From the NCBI GenBank assembly GCA_030144725.1, contig JASKMD010000024.1:4708720-4772719 (forward strand): a stretch of 64,000 bases of DNA, given 5' to 3'. The first letter of the stretch is position 1, and every line of letters starts with the position of its first letter. Positions 1-11,213 of the stretch are shown here, in pieces. The position numbers and the translations under genes were made by a program. The notes below the pieces were generated by a model. It saw nothing but the letters and a program-made list of their open reading frames with translations, did no database searches and was not told the origin of the DNA. The stretch is from Haematococcus lacustris. Taxonomy: Eukaryota; Chlorophyta; Chlorophyceae; Chlamydomonadales; Haematococcaceae.

Positions 1-12
1 TGTAGGGCCCTG

Positions 13-752
13 CTACCCCCTGCCCTGTCCAATGCTGCTCGCCTGGTGCAAGAAGTTGCGCAGTGCAGGTAGAGGCACTCGGGGGGGTAGGGCCGGGGGT
101 GTAGGTACAGCCGCTCCTGGCTCCTGGCCCTCCCCTGCTGCCTGGAAGCTCATTGCAGGAGAGGTGCTGTCACCTCCTCCACCCACCTGCTTGGCAGGCT
201 GCCTGGCTGCAGGGGCACCAGCTCCTGACTCAGTGATGACCTGCCCTGGCTCTCCACCCCCTGGCCCCTGCTGCTGACCCCCTGACTGGCCCGAGTGCAT
301 GCCATCATGTGCCGCCGCCTGCCCCTGCCCCTGCCCCTGCCCCTGCCCCTGCCCCTGCCCCTGCCCCTGCCCCTGCCCCTGCCCCTGCCCCTGGACCTTG
401 CGCATGGTGGCATTTACAGCAGCCTGCTGACATACGGCATTCAGCAGCTGACCCAGCAGGGGGCATTCCTCCACCAACGGCATCAAGCCAGACAAAAGAA
501 ACTCCCCCCCCCTCCTCCTCCTCCTCCCCCCCCCTCCTCCTCCTCCTCCCCCTCCTCTTGCCCTGCCTCCTCCACCCCACCCCCTCCCGCCCCATTGCAA
601 AAAGCTTTTGCCAGCATCGAGGAGCAGTGGGTCGCCTCCCCGACCGCCACTGACCACATCACTCCCCGAGTAGTCAGCCTGGCTGGGGTTGCCACAGGGC
701 CTGGAGGGCTGCCCACCCTGATTGAAGGGTTAGCCTGAGCTGAGGTGCTGCC

Positions 753-794
<42 letters not shown>

Positions 795-1584
795 CGTCCT
801 GCCAGGTTCCTTTTCAGATCCGGTGCTGCTGGTGGTGGTGTGAGCACCCCCCGCCCTGTGGGTGCTGACGTCATCAACACCGGCCTGGGTGGGCCCCCCA
901 CCCCCCCCCGCACCCTGGTTGGGGTGAAGCTCGTTGGTCTGTGCCAGGCAGCTTGGAGGGGCTGGCAGCGGCAGGGAGATGGGGGGGTGGAGGGGGCAGT
1001 CCAGGTCTAACCTGAGTAGTGCTGCCCGCATCAGTCGCCGCAACAAGGCAAGGGGGCGGCAGGGGAGGCCCGTCAGCAGCTCTGGCGACAGCCCTGCGTA
1101 CGTCAACGGCTTCAACCGCCTATCCCGTAACACCTTCAACTGCTTCAACTGCTTCAACCGCTTCGGCTGCTGCAGCCTGGCATTGGTCTGGGAGCCTGAG
1201 AGCCCCCTGGCCTGGTCAGGGGTTAGTCTATCCAGGGGCTTTGAGGCCCTTGCCCCTGAGGCCCTTGCCCCTGAGGCCCTTGCCCTTGAGGCCCCTGTCC
1301 CTGAGGCCCCTTCAGGCAGCACCAGGCCCAACCTGCGGGCTAGCTCCACTGCTGTATGAGAAAGTGTGACCCCCACCCTCACCCTCTCTGTCCCTCCCTC
1401 CCCACAGCTCACTCCCAGGTGTGTGACCGCCTGCTGCATGTGGAAGCAAGCCAGGGTTGCGGCCAGGGATTGCACCGCGACCCGAACCAAGGCCGCTGTC
1501 AGGGCGGTGGTCAGCGTGGCCAGGCTGAAGGGGCGCACCCGCTGCCCCTGCACCCCCCTAGCCTGAGAGGGTAGGCCCAGTGCC
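13..1584 (-). CDS. Unrecognised low-complexity protein, left-edge gene (5' exons uncertain)
   Basis: I do not recognise this protein. Three blocks read as coding on the minus strand. About 1575-1430 gives an Ala/Leu/Val-rich helical segment. About 1345-930 gives a Leu/Arg-rich helical segment followed by Pro-rich sequence, then a poly-Ala run at 740-793 made by a CTG/CAG triplet repeat. About 485-13 carries a Gly-Gln dipeptide run (roughly 325-390) and ends at a TAG at 15-13. A possible donor, GTAGCA, lies next to that stop, so the gene may instead continue out of the window. Donors such as GTGAGC near 1425 suggest at least two introns. The composition is typical of long disordered algal proteins. 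The start codon and exact joins are not resolved. Confidence 0.35.
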
Positions 1585-2397
1585 TGGCACAGGCGGGGGC
1601 AAGGGCGGGTGCTGAGTGGTGGCAGGGGTGGCGGCAGGGGTGCTGATGTGTGTTGCTTACTCCCAGTCAGTGGCCCGCAGCAGCAGGGAGTCAGCCCCCC
1701 ACCTGCAACTGCCGCTCCCACCAGTCCAAGCGCTCAGTTGACTCTGGGGCTGCTCCATCCCCCCGCCGGGCTTGCTTACCCCAGCAGCCTGGCTGCAGCA
1801 GCGCCACCACACTACTGGCCGCCACCTGCACGCGATGGGCGGGGCCATGCAGGGTCGAACGGCGGCAACAGCCCTAGCTAGAAAAACGCACTCGCATAGC
1901 CAGCACCGCCGCGTTCTCGTAGCCGCCTTCGGTGAAGGCGGCACAAGCGCGCGGCATAGTGTCGGGTCGCGCGCAACCTGGAGGGCTGCTGATTGGCCGA
2001 GGGACGGGTTGTCACACCTTGCAAGCATCTTGGACGCTGCGCATAATCGCTCAGCTCGAGCTGCCGCAGAAGCCCCGACGCCAGTTGCCGCGTTACTTCT
2101 GCGACGGGCCGGCTCTGGCTGCGGGCATCCCGCATCAGCTGCGTGGCCTGCGACAACGTAACGACCCAACGACTAGTGTGAGACCGGTCGCATCAAACTA
2201 CCCGCCTCGGACCACCCAATCGGCCAACCGATTCGGCCCGTCGCCGGCCGGCATTGGTATGACAAACGGCGAGGCGCTCTTCCACACCCCCGCAGCTCAC
2301 CAGCAGCAAGAGCGCGGTCGCGGGGCGCAGTCTGCAGCACAAGGTGGAGCAGCACTACGTGTCTGGCCAGGTGCAATTGCCACGTTGGTACATCAAG
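1585..2397. other. Gap without a recognisable gene
   Basis: About 0.8 kb between two minus-strand genes. It is CpG-rich with short mixed-frame reading frames only. It could hold the promoter and 5' exon of the left-edge gene and the 3' UTR of the SWIM gene. I see no repeat, RNA gene or transposon end here. Confidence 0.4.
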
Positions 2398-4431
2398 TTA
2401 AAGTGTGTCAAAAACTACGTCTACAAGAGTGACTGCTGCTGTTGGGAGGGGGCACGACAGCCCGCCCAACGCTTGCCAGGCCTCCCTTGATCGCAATGGC
2501 GCAGCACCGGGCCTCCCACCCTGCCCGCCTGCCATCCCCTCCCCGGCCAACCTGGGATGCTTGGCACACACAGCGTAGATATGTGAGCAGCAGTCGCTGT
2601 CGTTAGGGCAAGGGCAGGTGAGGGACGCCATGTCCACGGTCCAGCACTCAGCCTGGCCACTGGTGCTGAACACCCTGAAGCGCAGGGCAGGGGCAGGAGG
2701 TGGGCAGGGGCAGGAGGTGGGCAGGGGCAGGTCACACCCCCACCTGGCCCCTGATGCCTGCCCAGGGAGGGAGGGAGGGAAGGTTGGTTGGGAGAGGAGG
2801 CAGGGGGGTGAGTTACTAGGTGTGTAGGACACAAAGATCTTGGCCTGGGTGGCCTGGGTGGACAAGGGCTGTTGATGGGGGGAGAAGGGGGAGAAGGGGG
2901 AGGGGAGTGGGGGTAGGGTAAAGATAGGTGGCCGCTCCACTCCCTACATGCAGGGCTCTCCATACCGGTTCAACCATTTAAACCTTGTCCCTTGCAACCC
3001 GCCCCCTCCCTTCAGCCCTGCCCCCCCTCCCTCTGGCCCTGCCCCCTCCCTTTGAACCGCCCCCTCTCCTTGGCCTGCCCCCTCCCTCTGGCCCTGCCCC
3101 CCCTCCCACTTGAACACGCTGTCCTGGTCCGTGTCCATCACGCCGTCCTGCATGCGAGCCAGGCGCCCGCCCTTGATGACCACGCCGGGTCCCAGCCCCA
3201 GCAGCCTGGCAGCCTCAGGCCAGCCCTGCTCCCCCTCATCCCCTTGCCCCTCTCCCCAGCCAGGGCCATACAGCACCCTGGCCCTGCTGCCTTTGCCCCG
3301 GGACACCACAGCCAGGGGTCCCTGCCTACTGCCTGGCCCCCCCCTGCTCCCCAGCCTGCCCTCAGGGGAGGGCGCAGGACCCTGGCTGGCTGCGCCCACC
3401 CTGCTGGTGAAGCCCCCAGCAGCAGGAGGGGGAGGGGGAGGGGGAGGGGGTGGGTTTGGGGACCCTGCCTGCCTGCCTGCAGGCCGACCTGGCAGAGCCC
3501 AGGCTTGGTGAGCAGGGCCACGGTGTGGCTGACCAGCAGCAGCAGCGGCAGCAGCCGCAGTGGCAGCCGTCAGTGTGTTGGTGGCGGTGCCCTCTGAGCT
3601 GGGGCTGGGTGGGGTCCTGATGGCATGGGGTGCCTGGCTGGTGGCCAGCCCTGAGCCCAAATACCTGGGGGCCTGCTGGCTGATGACAACCCTGGGGGTG
3701 CTGGAGGAGGTTGACCCGCTGGTCAGCCCCTCAGTGTGTGCCGCCAGGCCCACTGGCGCTGGCCCCTGCACTGGCTGTGCTCCCTGGCCTGCACCCCCTC
3801 CCTGGCCTGCACCCCCTCCCTGGCCTGCACCCCCTCCCTGGCCTGCCACTGGCAGCCGCTGCCCCTGCACCCCCGTAGCCTGCACCCCAGGTCTAGGTCC
3901 AGGTGGAGGTGGAGGGTAAGGCTGAGGCCGGGGTTGTGTAGGAGCTTGCTGCATGGGGCTGTGGGGCTGTGTGGGAGGAGGGTGGGAGCTGCCTGGGCGC
4001 TGGGGAGGGGGCGCCTGGGTCGGTGCTGCATGCTGCGCCCAAGGAGGAAAGGGACCTGCCATCGCCTGTGAGGGTGGCTGGCGCTGGATGGGCTGGTGGG
4101 GATTTGTCGTCGCCTGTGCGGCTTGAGCTGTTTGGGCCACAAACGGGGCAGAAGGGCCTGCCGTTGCCTGCAGCTGCTGCCTGCGTTGGCCCACCGGCCC
4201 TGGACCTGGCCCTGGCCCTGGCCCTGCCTCTGCCTTCTGTTGCCTTGCAGCTGTAGTGGCACCTCCGCTGTCATCACCCAAATGGCCCGCATGGCCGCCC
4301 GGCGCATCAGTGCGGGCTGATACGGTAGCTGCCGCAACTGCGCGCTGCATCAGGGAAGCAGGCGGCATTGGCGGGGCTACGGGAGTTTGCGGGTCGTAGA
4401 ATACTATGCCTGTGTGGTTATTGCTGCTGGA
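2398..4431 (-). CDS. SWIM-type zinc-finger protein
   Basis: Two exons fit: 4431-2966 and 2674-2398, joined by a GT donor (65-64 of the 2900s) and an AG acceptor that restore frame, giving about 580 residues. Most of exon 1 is disordered: Pro/Gln/Gly-rich, with a GGGAGQ-type repeat, a poly-Ala run and a poly-Pro run. Exon 2 holds the only recognisable domain. Just after the junction comes FSTSGQAECWTVDMASLTCP, then a second Cys and the spaced Cys-x-His (CPCPNDSDCCSHIYAV), which is the SWIM pattern CxCx(n)CxH. SWIM domains bind zinc and occur in transposase-derived, DNA-repair and ubiquitin-ligase proteins, so the role here is open. An alternative in-frame ATG lies six codons upstream (4449). 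The gene is divergent from the DCC-family gene at 4634. Confidence 0.55.
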
Positions 4432-4633
4432 CATCACGCAGTAGCCCAAATCAACCTCGCCCAGAAAGTCACTTCCAGGACCTCGCAGGATCGTCGTTCA
4501 CACAAATACCGAAATCCTGAGTAAATGCGCACGACGTGCATACACTTTGGACAATTGCTGATTGACATGTAAGGGTCCTGGCACTCCACACAGTCGACGA
4601 GCTTGGCGTACCCACCTCTGTTTTTGCAGCCCT
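4432..4633. promoter_or_regulatory. Short bidirectional promoter interval
   Basis: Only about 200 bp separate the start codons of the SWIM gene (minus) and the DCC-family gene (plus), so both promoters and 5' UTRs must lie or overlap here. I see no clear TATA box. The assignment rests on gene arrangement, not on a motif. Confidence 0.4.
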
Positions 4634-7125
4634 ATGCTCAGCATTAGGTCCCCTGCTTGCGCAAGTGCAGCGCGGTGCACGACGACGCTAGCACCTCGCA
4701 TGATTGCGAAACGCCATGCGGCACTCCCCGCCACAGGAATTACAACAATTGCAAGTGACCCAGCAGCAACCAAGTCCGCCAAGGGATATCCTGCACCAGG
4801 CCAGCCTGCCTTAGCCCAGGACAGCGCCAGCACCCGCCCTCAACAGGTCCAGTTTGATGACTTCTCTCAAGACGCGCGCCCAGTCATTCTCTTCGACGGT
4901 GTGTGCAACCTGTGAGTGTTTAATGACTTGCACCTCAGTGCCTAGCCGCTGACCCCACCAAGCAGCCTCCACCACAGCTGTGCCCCTGACGTGGGTTGTA
5001 GCTTGCTCTACCATCCAAGCTAGCGATGCTCTACCAGCACAGCCCCACGCCCTGTGTGGTCCTTGTCAGCTAGCAGCCAGCTTTCAGTGTTGCTGTTGTT
5101 TACACCGCTAAGCCACCAGTCTAGTATAGCTGTAGGGCATGGATGCTGAGTAAGGTGCATGCACTGCTAATCCTAGGTGTGCTGCCCCAGCATGCCTCAG
5201 ACCCTGCTCCCGGCCAAGACCCTGTGGGCAAGCCAGCGTAGGGCAGGGCAGCAGCGCAGGGCAGCAGCGCAGGGCAGCAGCGCAGGGCAGCAGCGCAGGG
5301 CAAGACAACAGCGCAGGGCAGGGTGGGGCACCACGGCAGGGCGAGCAACAGAGCAGGGCAGCAGAGCACTCATATGCCGGCTGCTGCCTACCCTGGCCCT
5401 CCCCCTTGGGGTTTGGGTGGTCCAGGTGCAACAGCGCAGTGGACTTAATGCTGGAGCTGGACCCGGGCGGCAGCTTCCGCCTAGCTGCCCTGCAAAGCGC
5501 AGCGGGCAGGAGGCTGCTGCAGCGGGCGGGGCGTGCCCCGGATGACATCACCTCTATTGTCCTGGTCAGCGCACAGCTGACACTGCAGGGCGGGGCAGGG
5601 CAGGGCAGGGCGGGGCGGGGCGGGGCGGGGCGGGGCGGGGCGGGGCGGGGCGGGGCGGGGCGGGGCGGGGCGGGGCGGGGCGGGGCGGGGCGGGGCGGGG
5701 CGGGGCGGGGCGGGGCGGGGCGGGGCGGGGCGGGGCGGGGCGGGGCGGGGCGGGGCGGGGCGGGGCAGGGGAAGGCAGGGCAGGGCGGGGCGGGGCGGGG
5801 CGGTTTTAAAGGCAGTCAGCTAGGGCAGGTAGGAGCCATCAGCCTTCCTGCTACGCCTTGCTCCCTCCCACCCCTTGTTCACGCAAATGACAGAATCCCT
5901 GGCCTGCGCCGCCTAACACCTCGCGGGCAGGGGCTGGCCCTGATGCCCTGCCCTGCCCCCCTGCCTCCTGTGATGCCCTGCCTTTCCCTGCCCTGCTGCC
6001 CTGCCCTGCCTTGCCCTGCCCTGCCTGCTCCCCTGCCCTGAACATCGGTCCTTTCGTGCCTCCTTGCCTCCCTACCCAGCCCTGCTGCCTCTCTGCCCCA
6101 CTGCCCAGCTACCTCGCCTGGTGTGGTGTTGCAGGTGGAGGCAGGGGGAGCGCACATCAAGTCAGAGGCTGTGTTGCGCATCGCCCAGCAGCTCAGTGCC
6201 CCCTGGCGCCTGCTAGCGCTGTTTGGACTGCCTGCGCCGCCCTTCTTGCGTGACCTTGCCTACGACCTGGTGGCCAACAACCGTTACCTGTGAGTCATGG
6301 GGGAAGAGGGGAGGGAGGGTAGAGAGAAGGAGGGTGGAGAGGAGGGCAGAGGGGGCAGGGGGAGCCCACAGCTGACACCAGAGATGCATGCAGGGCAGCA
6401 GGGCGAGGCAGGGCAGCTCTCACTGTTATCAAGGGAAGTGCAAGTTGGGCTTCATTTGTACTGGGCTGAGCGATCACCTGGGAACCCGAAGTGTTGGAGG
6501 GGTTTGATGGGTAGGTGGTGGGAGCAGGCCGTGCCTTGGGCATAAGCTCCTTACTTAATGCACGCCGGCTTCCACGCCAGAGTAGTTTTCTTCTTCTTCT
6601 TCTTCTTCTTCAATTCTTCTTCAATTCACAAGGTGGCGGTAGGGTGGCAGTGCATGGCTGGGATGCTATCTTGTACATGCACCCCCTCTGCCCTACACCT
6701 CTCTGACAACACGGTTGGACAGCTCCATGCACCTCCTGGCTGCTTGATGCCTGCTGCTGACGTCTACCCATGACCTGCCACTCCTTGAACTTCCTGCCTT
6801 GTACTCTTGAGGCAACTGACCCTGACCTGACCCTGACCAGACCCTGACCCTGACCCTTACCTGCTTCTGCCCCTGACCTGACCCTGGCCGTGAACCTGAC
6901 CCTGACCCTTACCTGCTTCTGCCCCTGACCTGACCCTGGCCTTGAACCTGACCCTGACCCTGACCTGCTTCTGCCCCTTACCTGAACCTGACCCCTGACC
7001 TGAACCTGACCCTGACCTGTCCCTGACCCTGACCTAGCCCTGGCCCTGACCGCAGTATATTGGGCCGGCGGCAGCAGTGTCGGGTGATGGAGCCGGGCTG
7101 GGTGGACCGCTTCCTGGTGGACTGA
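4634..7125 (+). CDS. DCC family (DUF393) thiol-oxidoreductase-like protein, plastid-type
   Basis: Four exons join in frame: 4634-4911, 5426-5564, 6135-6289 and 7056-7125. They sum to 642 nt, or 213 residues plus stop. The first ~70 residues are rich in Ala, Ser, Arg and Thr and low in acidic residues, like a chloroplast transit peptide. The family signature follows: FDGVCNLC (the DxxCxxC motif, with the second Cys supplied across the first intron), then FRLAALQSAAGRRLL, then SEAVLRIAQQLSAPWRLLAL, YDLVANNRYL and a C-terminal ILGRRQQCRV. This is the order seen in bacterial and plant DUF393 proteins, which have a thioredoxin-like fold and a poorly defined redox role. The length is normal for the family. 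The start at 4634 is chosen because it gives a transit-like N-terminus; Met at 4703 is an alternative. Intron 2 carries the GGGGC array. Family assignment is strong; the substrate is unknown. Confidence 0.85.
5586..5806 (+). repeat. GGGGC pentanucleotide array in DCC-gene intron 2
   Basis: A near-perfect run of the 5-bp unit GGGGC extends from about 5606 to 5766, more than 30 units. It is flanked by the variant units GGGCA and GGGAA. The upstream part of the same intron-rich region (5235-5365) has a related CAGCGCAGGG repeat. The array is on the sense strand of the intron, so it would be present in the pre-mRNA as a G-quadruplex-prone stretch. Confidence 0.95.
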
Positions 7126-7390
7126 CCAGCTGCACAAAGCAGGGGAGGGGTCCGCAGGGACGGGGGCCTGATGTAGGCGCTCATCACCCTGGGGGCAAGT
7201 GGGTGCCCAGTGGTGTCCCCCTGGCTGTCCAGTGGTGGGGGGTGTCATGGGGTGACCAGTGGTGGAGGGTGTCAAGGGAGGGGAAAAGGAGGGGAGGGAA
7301 GGGGGGCCATGCCTAGGGAAGGGGACATGGGTGGAGCCCCCGGCGAGCCTCCTGCTTCAAGGCCAGGTGGTCAGGCCAGGTGGCCAGGTG
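7126..7390. other. 3' flank of the DCC gene
   Basis: Short G-rich flank containing a diverged tandem of a 'gtggtggggggtgtcatggg'-like unit (about 7200-7280). I find no UGUAA poly(A) motif close to the stop and no gene. Confidence 0.4.
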
Positions 7391-7614
7391 GTGTGGGAGG
7401 GCATGGACACGGGCAATGCAGGCATGCGGCTGCGGCTGCCACGCGGGACGTTGGGACGTTAAGCCACGGCGGGCGTGGTGCAGCGGGAGCAGCCGCAGGG
7501 ACGGAACATCAGTCTTCACCCACCTCGGGTAGGGTGAGATGTGGCCAGGCAGGTTGTGGACGATGAGGAGTGACTGAAGCCGAGGGAGAAGGAGTGAGCA
7601 AAAGCGAACCCTAA
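7391..7614 (+). repeat. Direct repeat, copy 1 (224 bp)
   Basis: This segment starts GTGTGGGAGGGCATGGACAC and ends GCGAACCCTAA. It matches 10160-10465 closely over its whole length, but lacks about 80 internal bp present in the second copy. The missing part lies between two GGGACG-like words, which suggests deletion between short direct repeats. The pair encloses about 2.5 kb with no recognisable coding gene. Confidence 0.85.
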
Positions 7615-7636
7615 CGTCGGACATTTTCCCCCCCGT

Positions 7637-7885
7637 CGATCCCGCCTCGATCGTTGACCGATGAGGGGGACCGACGCCGGCTACTATCGATCCAAAATCT
7701 CGATGGGGTAGGCTGTCGATTCGATGGGGGTATCGATTTTTGTGATTTCGAGGCATGATCGAGGCATGTTTCAGGCATGTTCGAGGCATGTTTGAGTCAT
7801 GTTCGAGGCATGTTTGAGGCAGTTTCGAGTCGGCTCCATCCATCGATTCGATGGGGATCGATGCAGGAAACTCATCGATGTTACA
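7637..7885. repeat. ATCGAT-rich block with 11-bp tandem repeat
   Basis: Contains repeated TCGATTCGATGG/ATCGAT words. At about 7749-7826 there is a tandem of an 11-bp unit, GAGGCATGTTC and variants, about seven copies. A second TCGAT-rich block lies at 10020-10148, just before direct-repeat copy 2, so the interior of this unit has matching ends. Confidence 0.7.
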
Positions 7886-10159
7886 CTGGCTTATTGCCAA
7901 AGCACAAGGTCAAGCTGCCTAAGTACAAGGCCTAGTGCCAAAGCTCAAAGCCTACATTCAAAGCAACAGGTTTGCTGCCTCGATATTGGGCATGCTTCTA
8001 TGACTCAAAGCCTGCTGGTCATGCCATGCAGTGTGACACTAGTACCCTTGTGAGGTGCGCCCTGTGGGCTCAGCTGTAATCCGCTGTTGGTTGGGCTTCA
8101 TCAATGACGAGCTGAACGGGTTGGGTGGAACCCTGACAAAAACAATGAGGTGACCTGCAAGAGGCAAACATGCCATGCCGTCGGTCAGCCATGTTGCAAG
8201 TCTGGCACCCATCAAATGCACTACAGCCATGGTATTGCAACTTCTTGATCAATGGTGTGGGGGTGGGTAGTGTATCTCATGGCTTGGCTGTCCCCTTGAG
8301 AGAGGGATGGGATGGGTCATTGTTGTGTGTGGGCATGGCATGGCTAGTGAGGGTTGTGTTGGCTGCTACTACTAGCGCTGGCTCCAGGCTGCCCGCTCCA
8401 GGCTGCCCGATGGGGTTGGGGGGAAGTAGACGGGGTTACGGCTGGTGGTGGTGGGACAGCAGAGGGACGGAGGAAGAGGCCAAGGGGCAGGAGGCCAGCT
8501 GGGCTGGGTGTCAGCTACTTACCGGTAGGTGATTAGCCACTTCTAGAGGGGTTAGGGAGAAGAGGGACAAGAGGGGGCTTCCTCCTGGCTGCTGGGTAGG
8601 GTAGGGAGGGGACCACGATGTGCAGGGGGAAAGTGAGGGGGAGGGGGGAAATGGGGGCGTAGGAGACTTGGAGGTGTTGGTGATGGGACAGGGTAGGGTT
8701 AGAGGCAAGGGGCAATGGGATTGGAGTGTGACTGTTAGACCTGCAGCAAGCAAGGGGCATGCTTGTCATCAACAAACCAGGACATGCATGATTGGAGGTG
8801 GGCAGGCTGGCCAAACACCTTAACAACATTTGCACTCACCTTAACTCTTGGCTGCGTCTCTAGGCTGCGTTCCTTGGCTACGGCTCTTGGCTGCGTCTCT
8901 AGGCTGCGTTCCTTGGCTGCTTGTTGGCTCCTGGCTGCTGCTCCTGGCTGAACTTGGCTGCTGCTCTTGGCTGCAAGGTTGGGTAGAGAGATCAGCTGAC
9001 TCCTGACTGTTTGCGCCCTTCCACAACTGACACACACCTGCCGGGGAGGGCCGGGGAGGGCCGGGGAAGGGAGGGGAGGGGAGGGGAGGGGAGGGGAGGG
9101 GAGGGGAGGGGAGGGGAGGGGAGGGGGGGGGGGGGGGAGGGGAGGCTCCTGAGCTCTCTTCTGGCTGCTGGGAAGGGTAGGGAGGGAAGGGTAGGGATGG
9201 GGTGGGACAGGGTAGGGAAGGGGGAAGGGGGAAGGAGGCAAGGGGCAGGAGTGTAGGCGTCAGACCTGCAGCAAGCAAGGAGCGTGCTTACAGTGAGGCT
9301 GGCACAACATGCTAGCAGGCTGGCTGTCACGTGTTGCATGACATAGGCACTCACCAGCTGGCATAGGGCACTCGCCGGTTGAAGGCTGTTGCCAGATTGC
9401 CGGCGAGCATGACAGGCAGGTGCGATGACGGTGGTGGACGGCAGTTGCGATGAAGTGGGGGAAAGCAGGTGCGATGACAGACAGGGAGGGTCAGTGGGGG
9501 ACGGTGACAGGACGGGACGGGAAGGCCACATAGCCTCAAGCACTTGCACAAGCAAGAATATGCGCACGTTGAGAAAGCAAGACACCGCATCCCCGTTTAT
9601 CGGTACCACGCCGTCGCAGACGCATGGATGACAGCGTAGCTAGCTGTCTGTGTGGCGCTGTGTGGTCAGGTTGGCTACGTTAGCTGTGAGCGGGGCAGCG
9701 AGGCTGCGAGGTTGCAAGTCCAGATCGTTGTGTACGAGCTAGCTTCGTAGATGGCTGTACGCCTAACTTCCACGCTGGCTGCCTAGAGACGGATGAATGG
9801 ATACGTTGCGTGGCAGAGCTATCTGCGTAGATGGCTGCGAGCTCGCCTTTGATGCTGGCTGCGTGGCCATTTGCGACGTCGTGAGGCGTGGAAGCTGTTT
9901 TGGGATGAGTCTCTCTTTGGGAGTTGGGATGAGTCTCTCTTTTCCTCAAACATGTATTTCGAGTAGTACACTGCCATCTGTTGGGGGACTCGGCAGCTTT
10001 CAACCAGCTTTTACCGCCTTCGACCGCAACCGACCCTGTTGCGACGACCCCATCGATTCTGGGACGCAGCTTCGATCGCTTTCAACCGCAATCGATCCCA
10101 TTTCGATGACCCCATCGATTTTGCAACAATCGACAGGTTTCGATGACCCGGGGGAAAAT
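7886..10159. other. Gene-poor interior between the direct repeats
   Basis: No long coding frame or transposase motif is visible. It contains a GGGGA pentanucleotide run (about 9040-9140) and a duplicated GGCTGCGTCTCTAGGCTGCG unit (8849-8920). The words CTGCAGCAAGCAAGG occur twice (about 8738 and 9265), each after a G-rich stretch, pointing to an internal diverged duplication of roughly 0.5 kb. Confidence 0.5.
9040..9140 (+). repeat. GGGGA pentanucleotide array
   Basis: Uninterrupted AGGGG units from about 9068 to 9123, preceded by three GGGCCGGGGA-like units and followed by a G homopolymer. It has no apparent gene context. Confidence 0.9.
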
Positions 10160-10465
10160 GTGTGGGAGGGCATGGACACGGGCAGTGCAGGCATGCGGCT
10201 GCGGCTGCCACGCGGGACGCAGGCTGCCTAGGGGTGTTGCCGCTGAGGTAGATGTCAGTGCAAGCCATGGTAGGGTAGGTGCATGCTGTGTTGGAAATTT
10301 CTTGGGACGTTCAGCCACGGTGGGCGGGGTGCAGCGGGAGCAGCCGTAGGGTCGGAACATCAGTCTTCACCCACCTCGGGTAGGGTGAGATGTGGCCAGG
10401 CAGGTTGTGGACGATAGGGAGTGACTGAAGCCGAGGGAGAAGGATTGAGCACAAGCGAACCCTAA
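10160..10465 (+). repeat. Direct repeat, copy 2 (306 bp)
   Basis: Second, longer copy of the 7391-7614 sequence, in the same orientation and with the same two ends. It has about 80 bp more in the middle (roughly 10215-10300). Same-orientation long repeats around a non-coding centre fit LTR-like ends or a segmental duplication, but no tRNA primer-binding site or polypurine tract could be confirmed. Confidence 0.85.
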
Positions 10466-11213
10466 GCCATGCAGCCAGAAAGGTAGAGTGAACGAAGAAG
10501 TGTAATTGCTGGAAGCTTGAACTGCTTGCACGGGGGCACTGATGGCTGGGCCATCTGGCTCAGTTCAGCCGCTAGCAGCATGCAGCCATTTGTTTCAACC
10601 GCGAGCCCAGGGTCACTGCTGGGTCACGTGGCACCAGGGATGGATGTTTGTAGCTGCCACGGAGCCCCTTTGGGTGGAAGGGATGAACGCGGAGGGCGAA
10701 CCGGAGGAGGGCTGTTGGCCCTGCCCTACCCTGTCCTCATGCATCAGCAGAGAACTGCAGTCTACAATGCATAGAGCATGCGCTCCATCAGATCACAGCA
10801 CCACGCATGGCTAGGGTTGACACTTGCTTGTGGGCTGGTTACCAACCAGGCTGTGCAGCAGGCAGCGTGTAGCATGACCATGCAGTTGTACATGGGGGTT
10901 GTAGCTGTCAAGGAGGCCCCTTAGATGGGGTTTAAACGTGGAGGGCAAACCGCCTTGCATGAGGAGGAAAGCTCAGCGTTCTCGAGCTTCAGCAGGGCTA
11001 GTGGCGCACTGTCGGCTTGCTGGCAGTCAGCCGGGCTGGGTTGCGAGGCTAGGACAGGGACCAAGCTGGAATTGGGCTGGTCATCAGCCAGGATGGGCCG
11101 GGCTGGAGCAGGCGGCGTAGGGGCTTTGACCAGATGGTGAGCCTTACCTAGCAAGCCTTGTGGGGCAGGGGCCGGTCACACTCACTTGGCCACTTGCTCA
11201 CTTGGTGTAGCAG
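10466..11213. other. Gap without a recognisable gene
   Basis: Two diverged direct copies of a ~70-bp sequence lie at about 10645-10710 and 10888-10955 (shared words GTAGCTG, CCCCTT, GTGGAGGGC and CCG). Otherwise I see nothing that reads as coding. Confidence 0.4.

Noticed and set aside
295..738. Plus-strand Leu-Pro repeat frame
   Set aside because: Antisense to the Gly-Gln repeat of the minus-strand gene, which continues in non-repetitive sequence.
9040..9140. Regular GGGGA units as a CRISPR-like array
   Set aside because: The units are contiguous 5-bp repeats with no spacers; it is a microsatellite.
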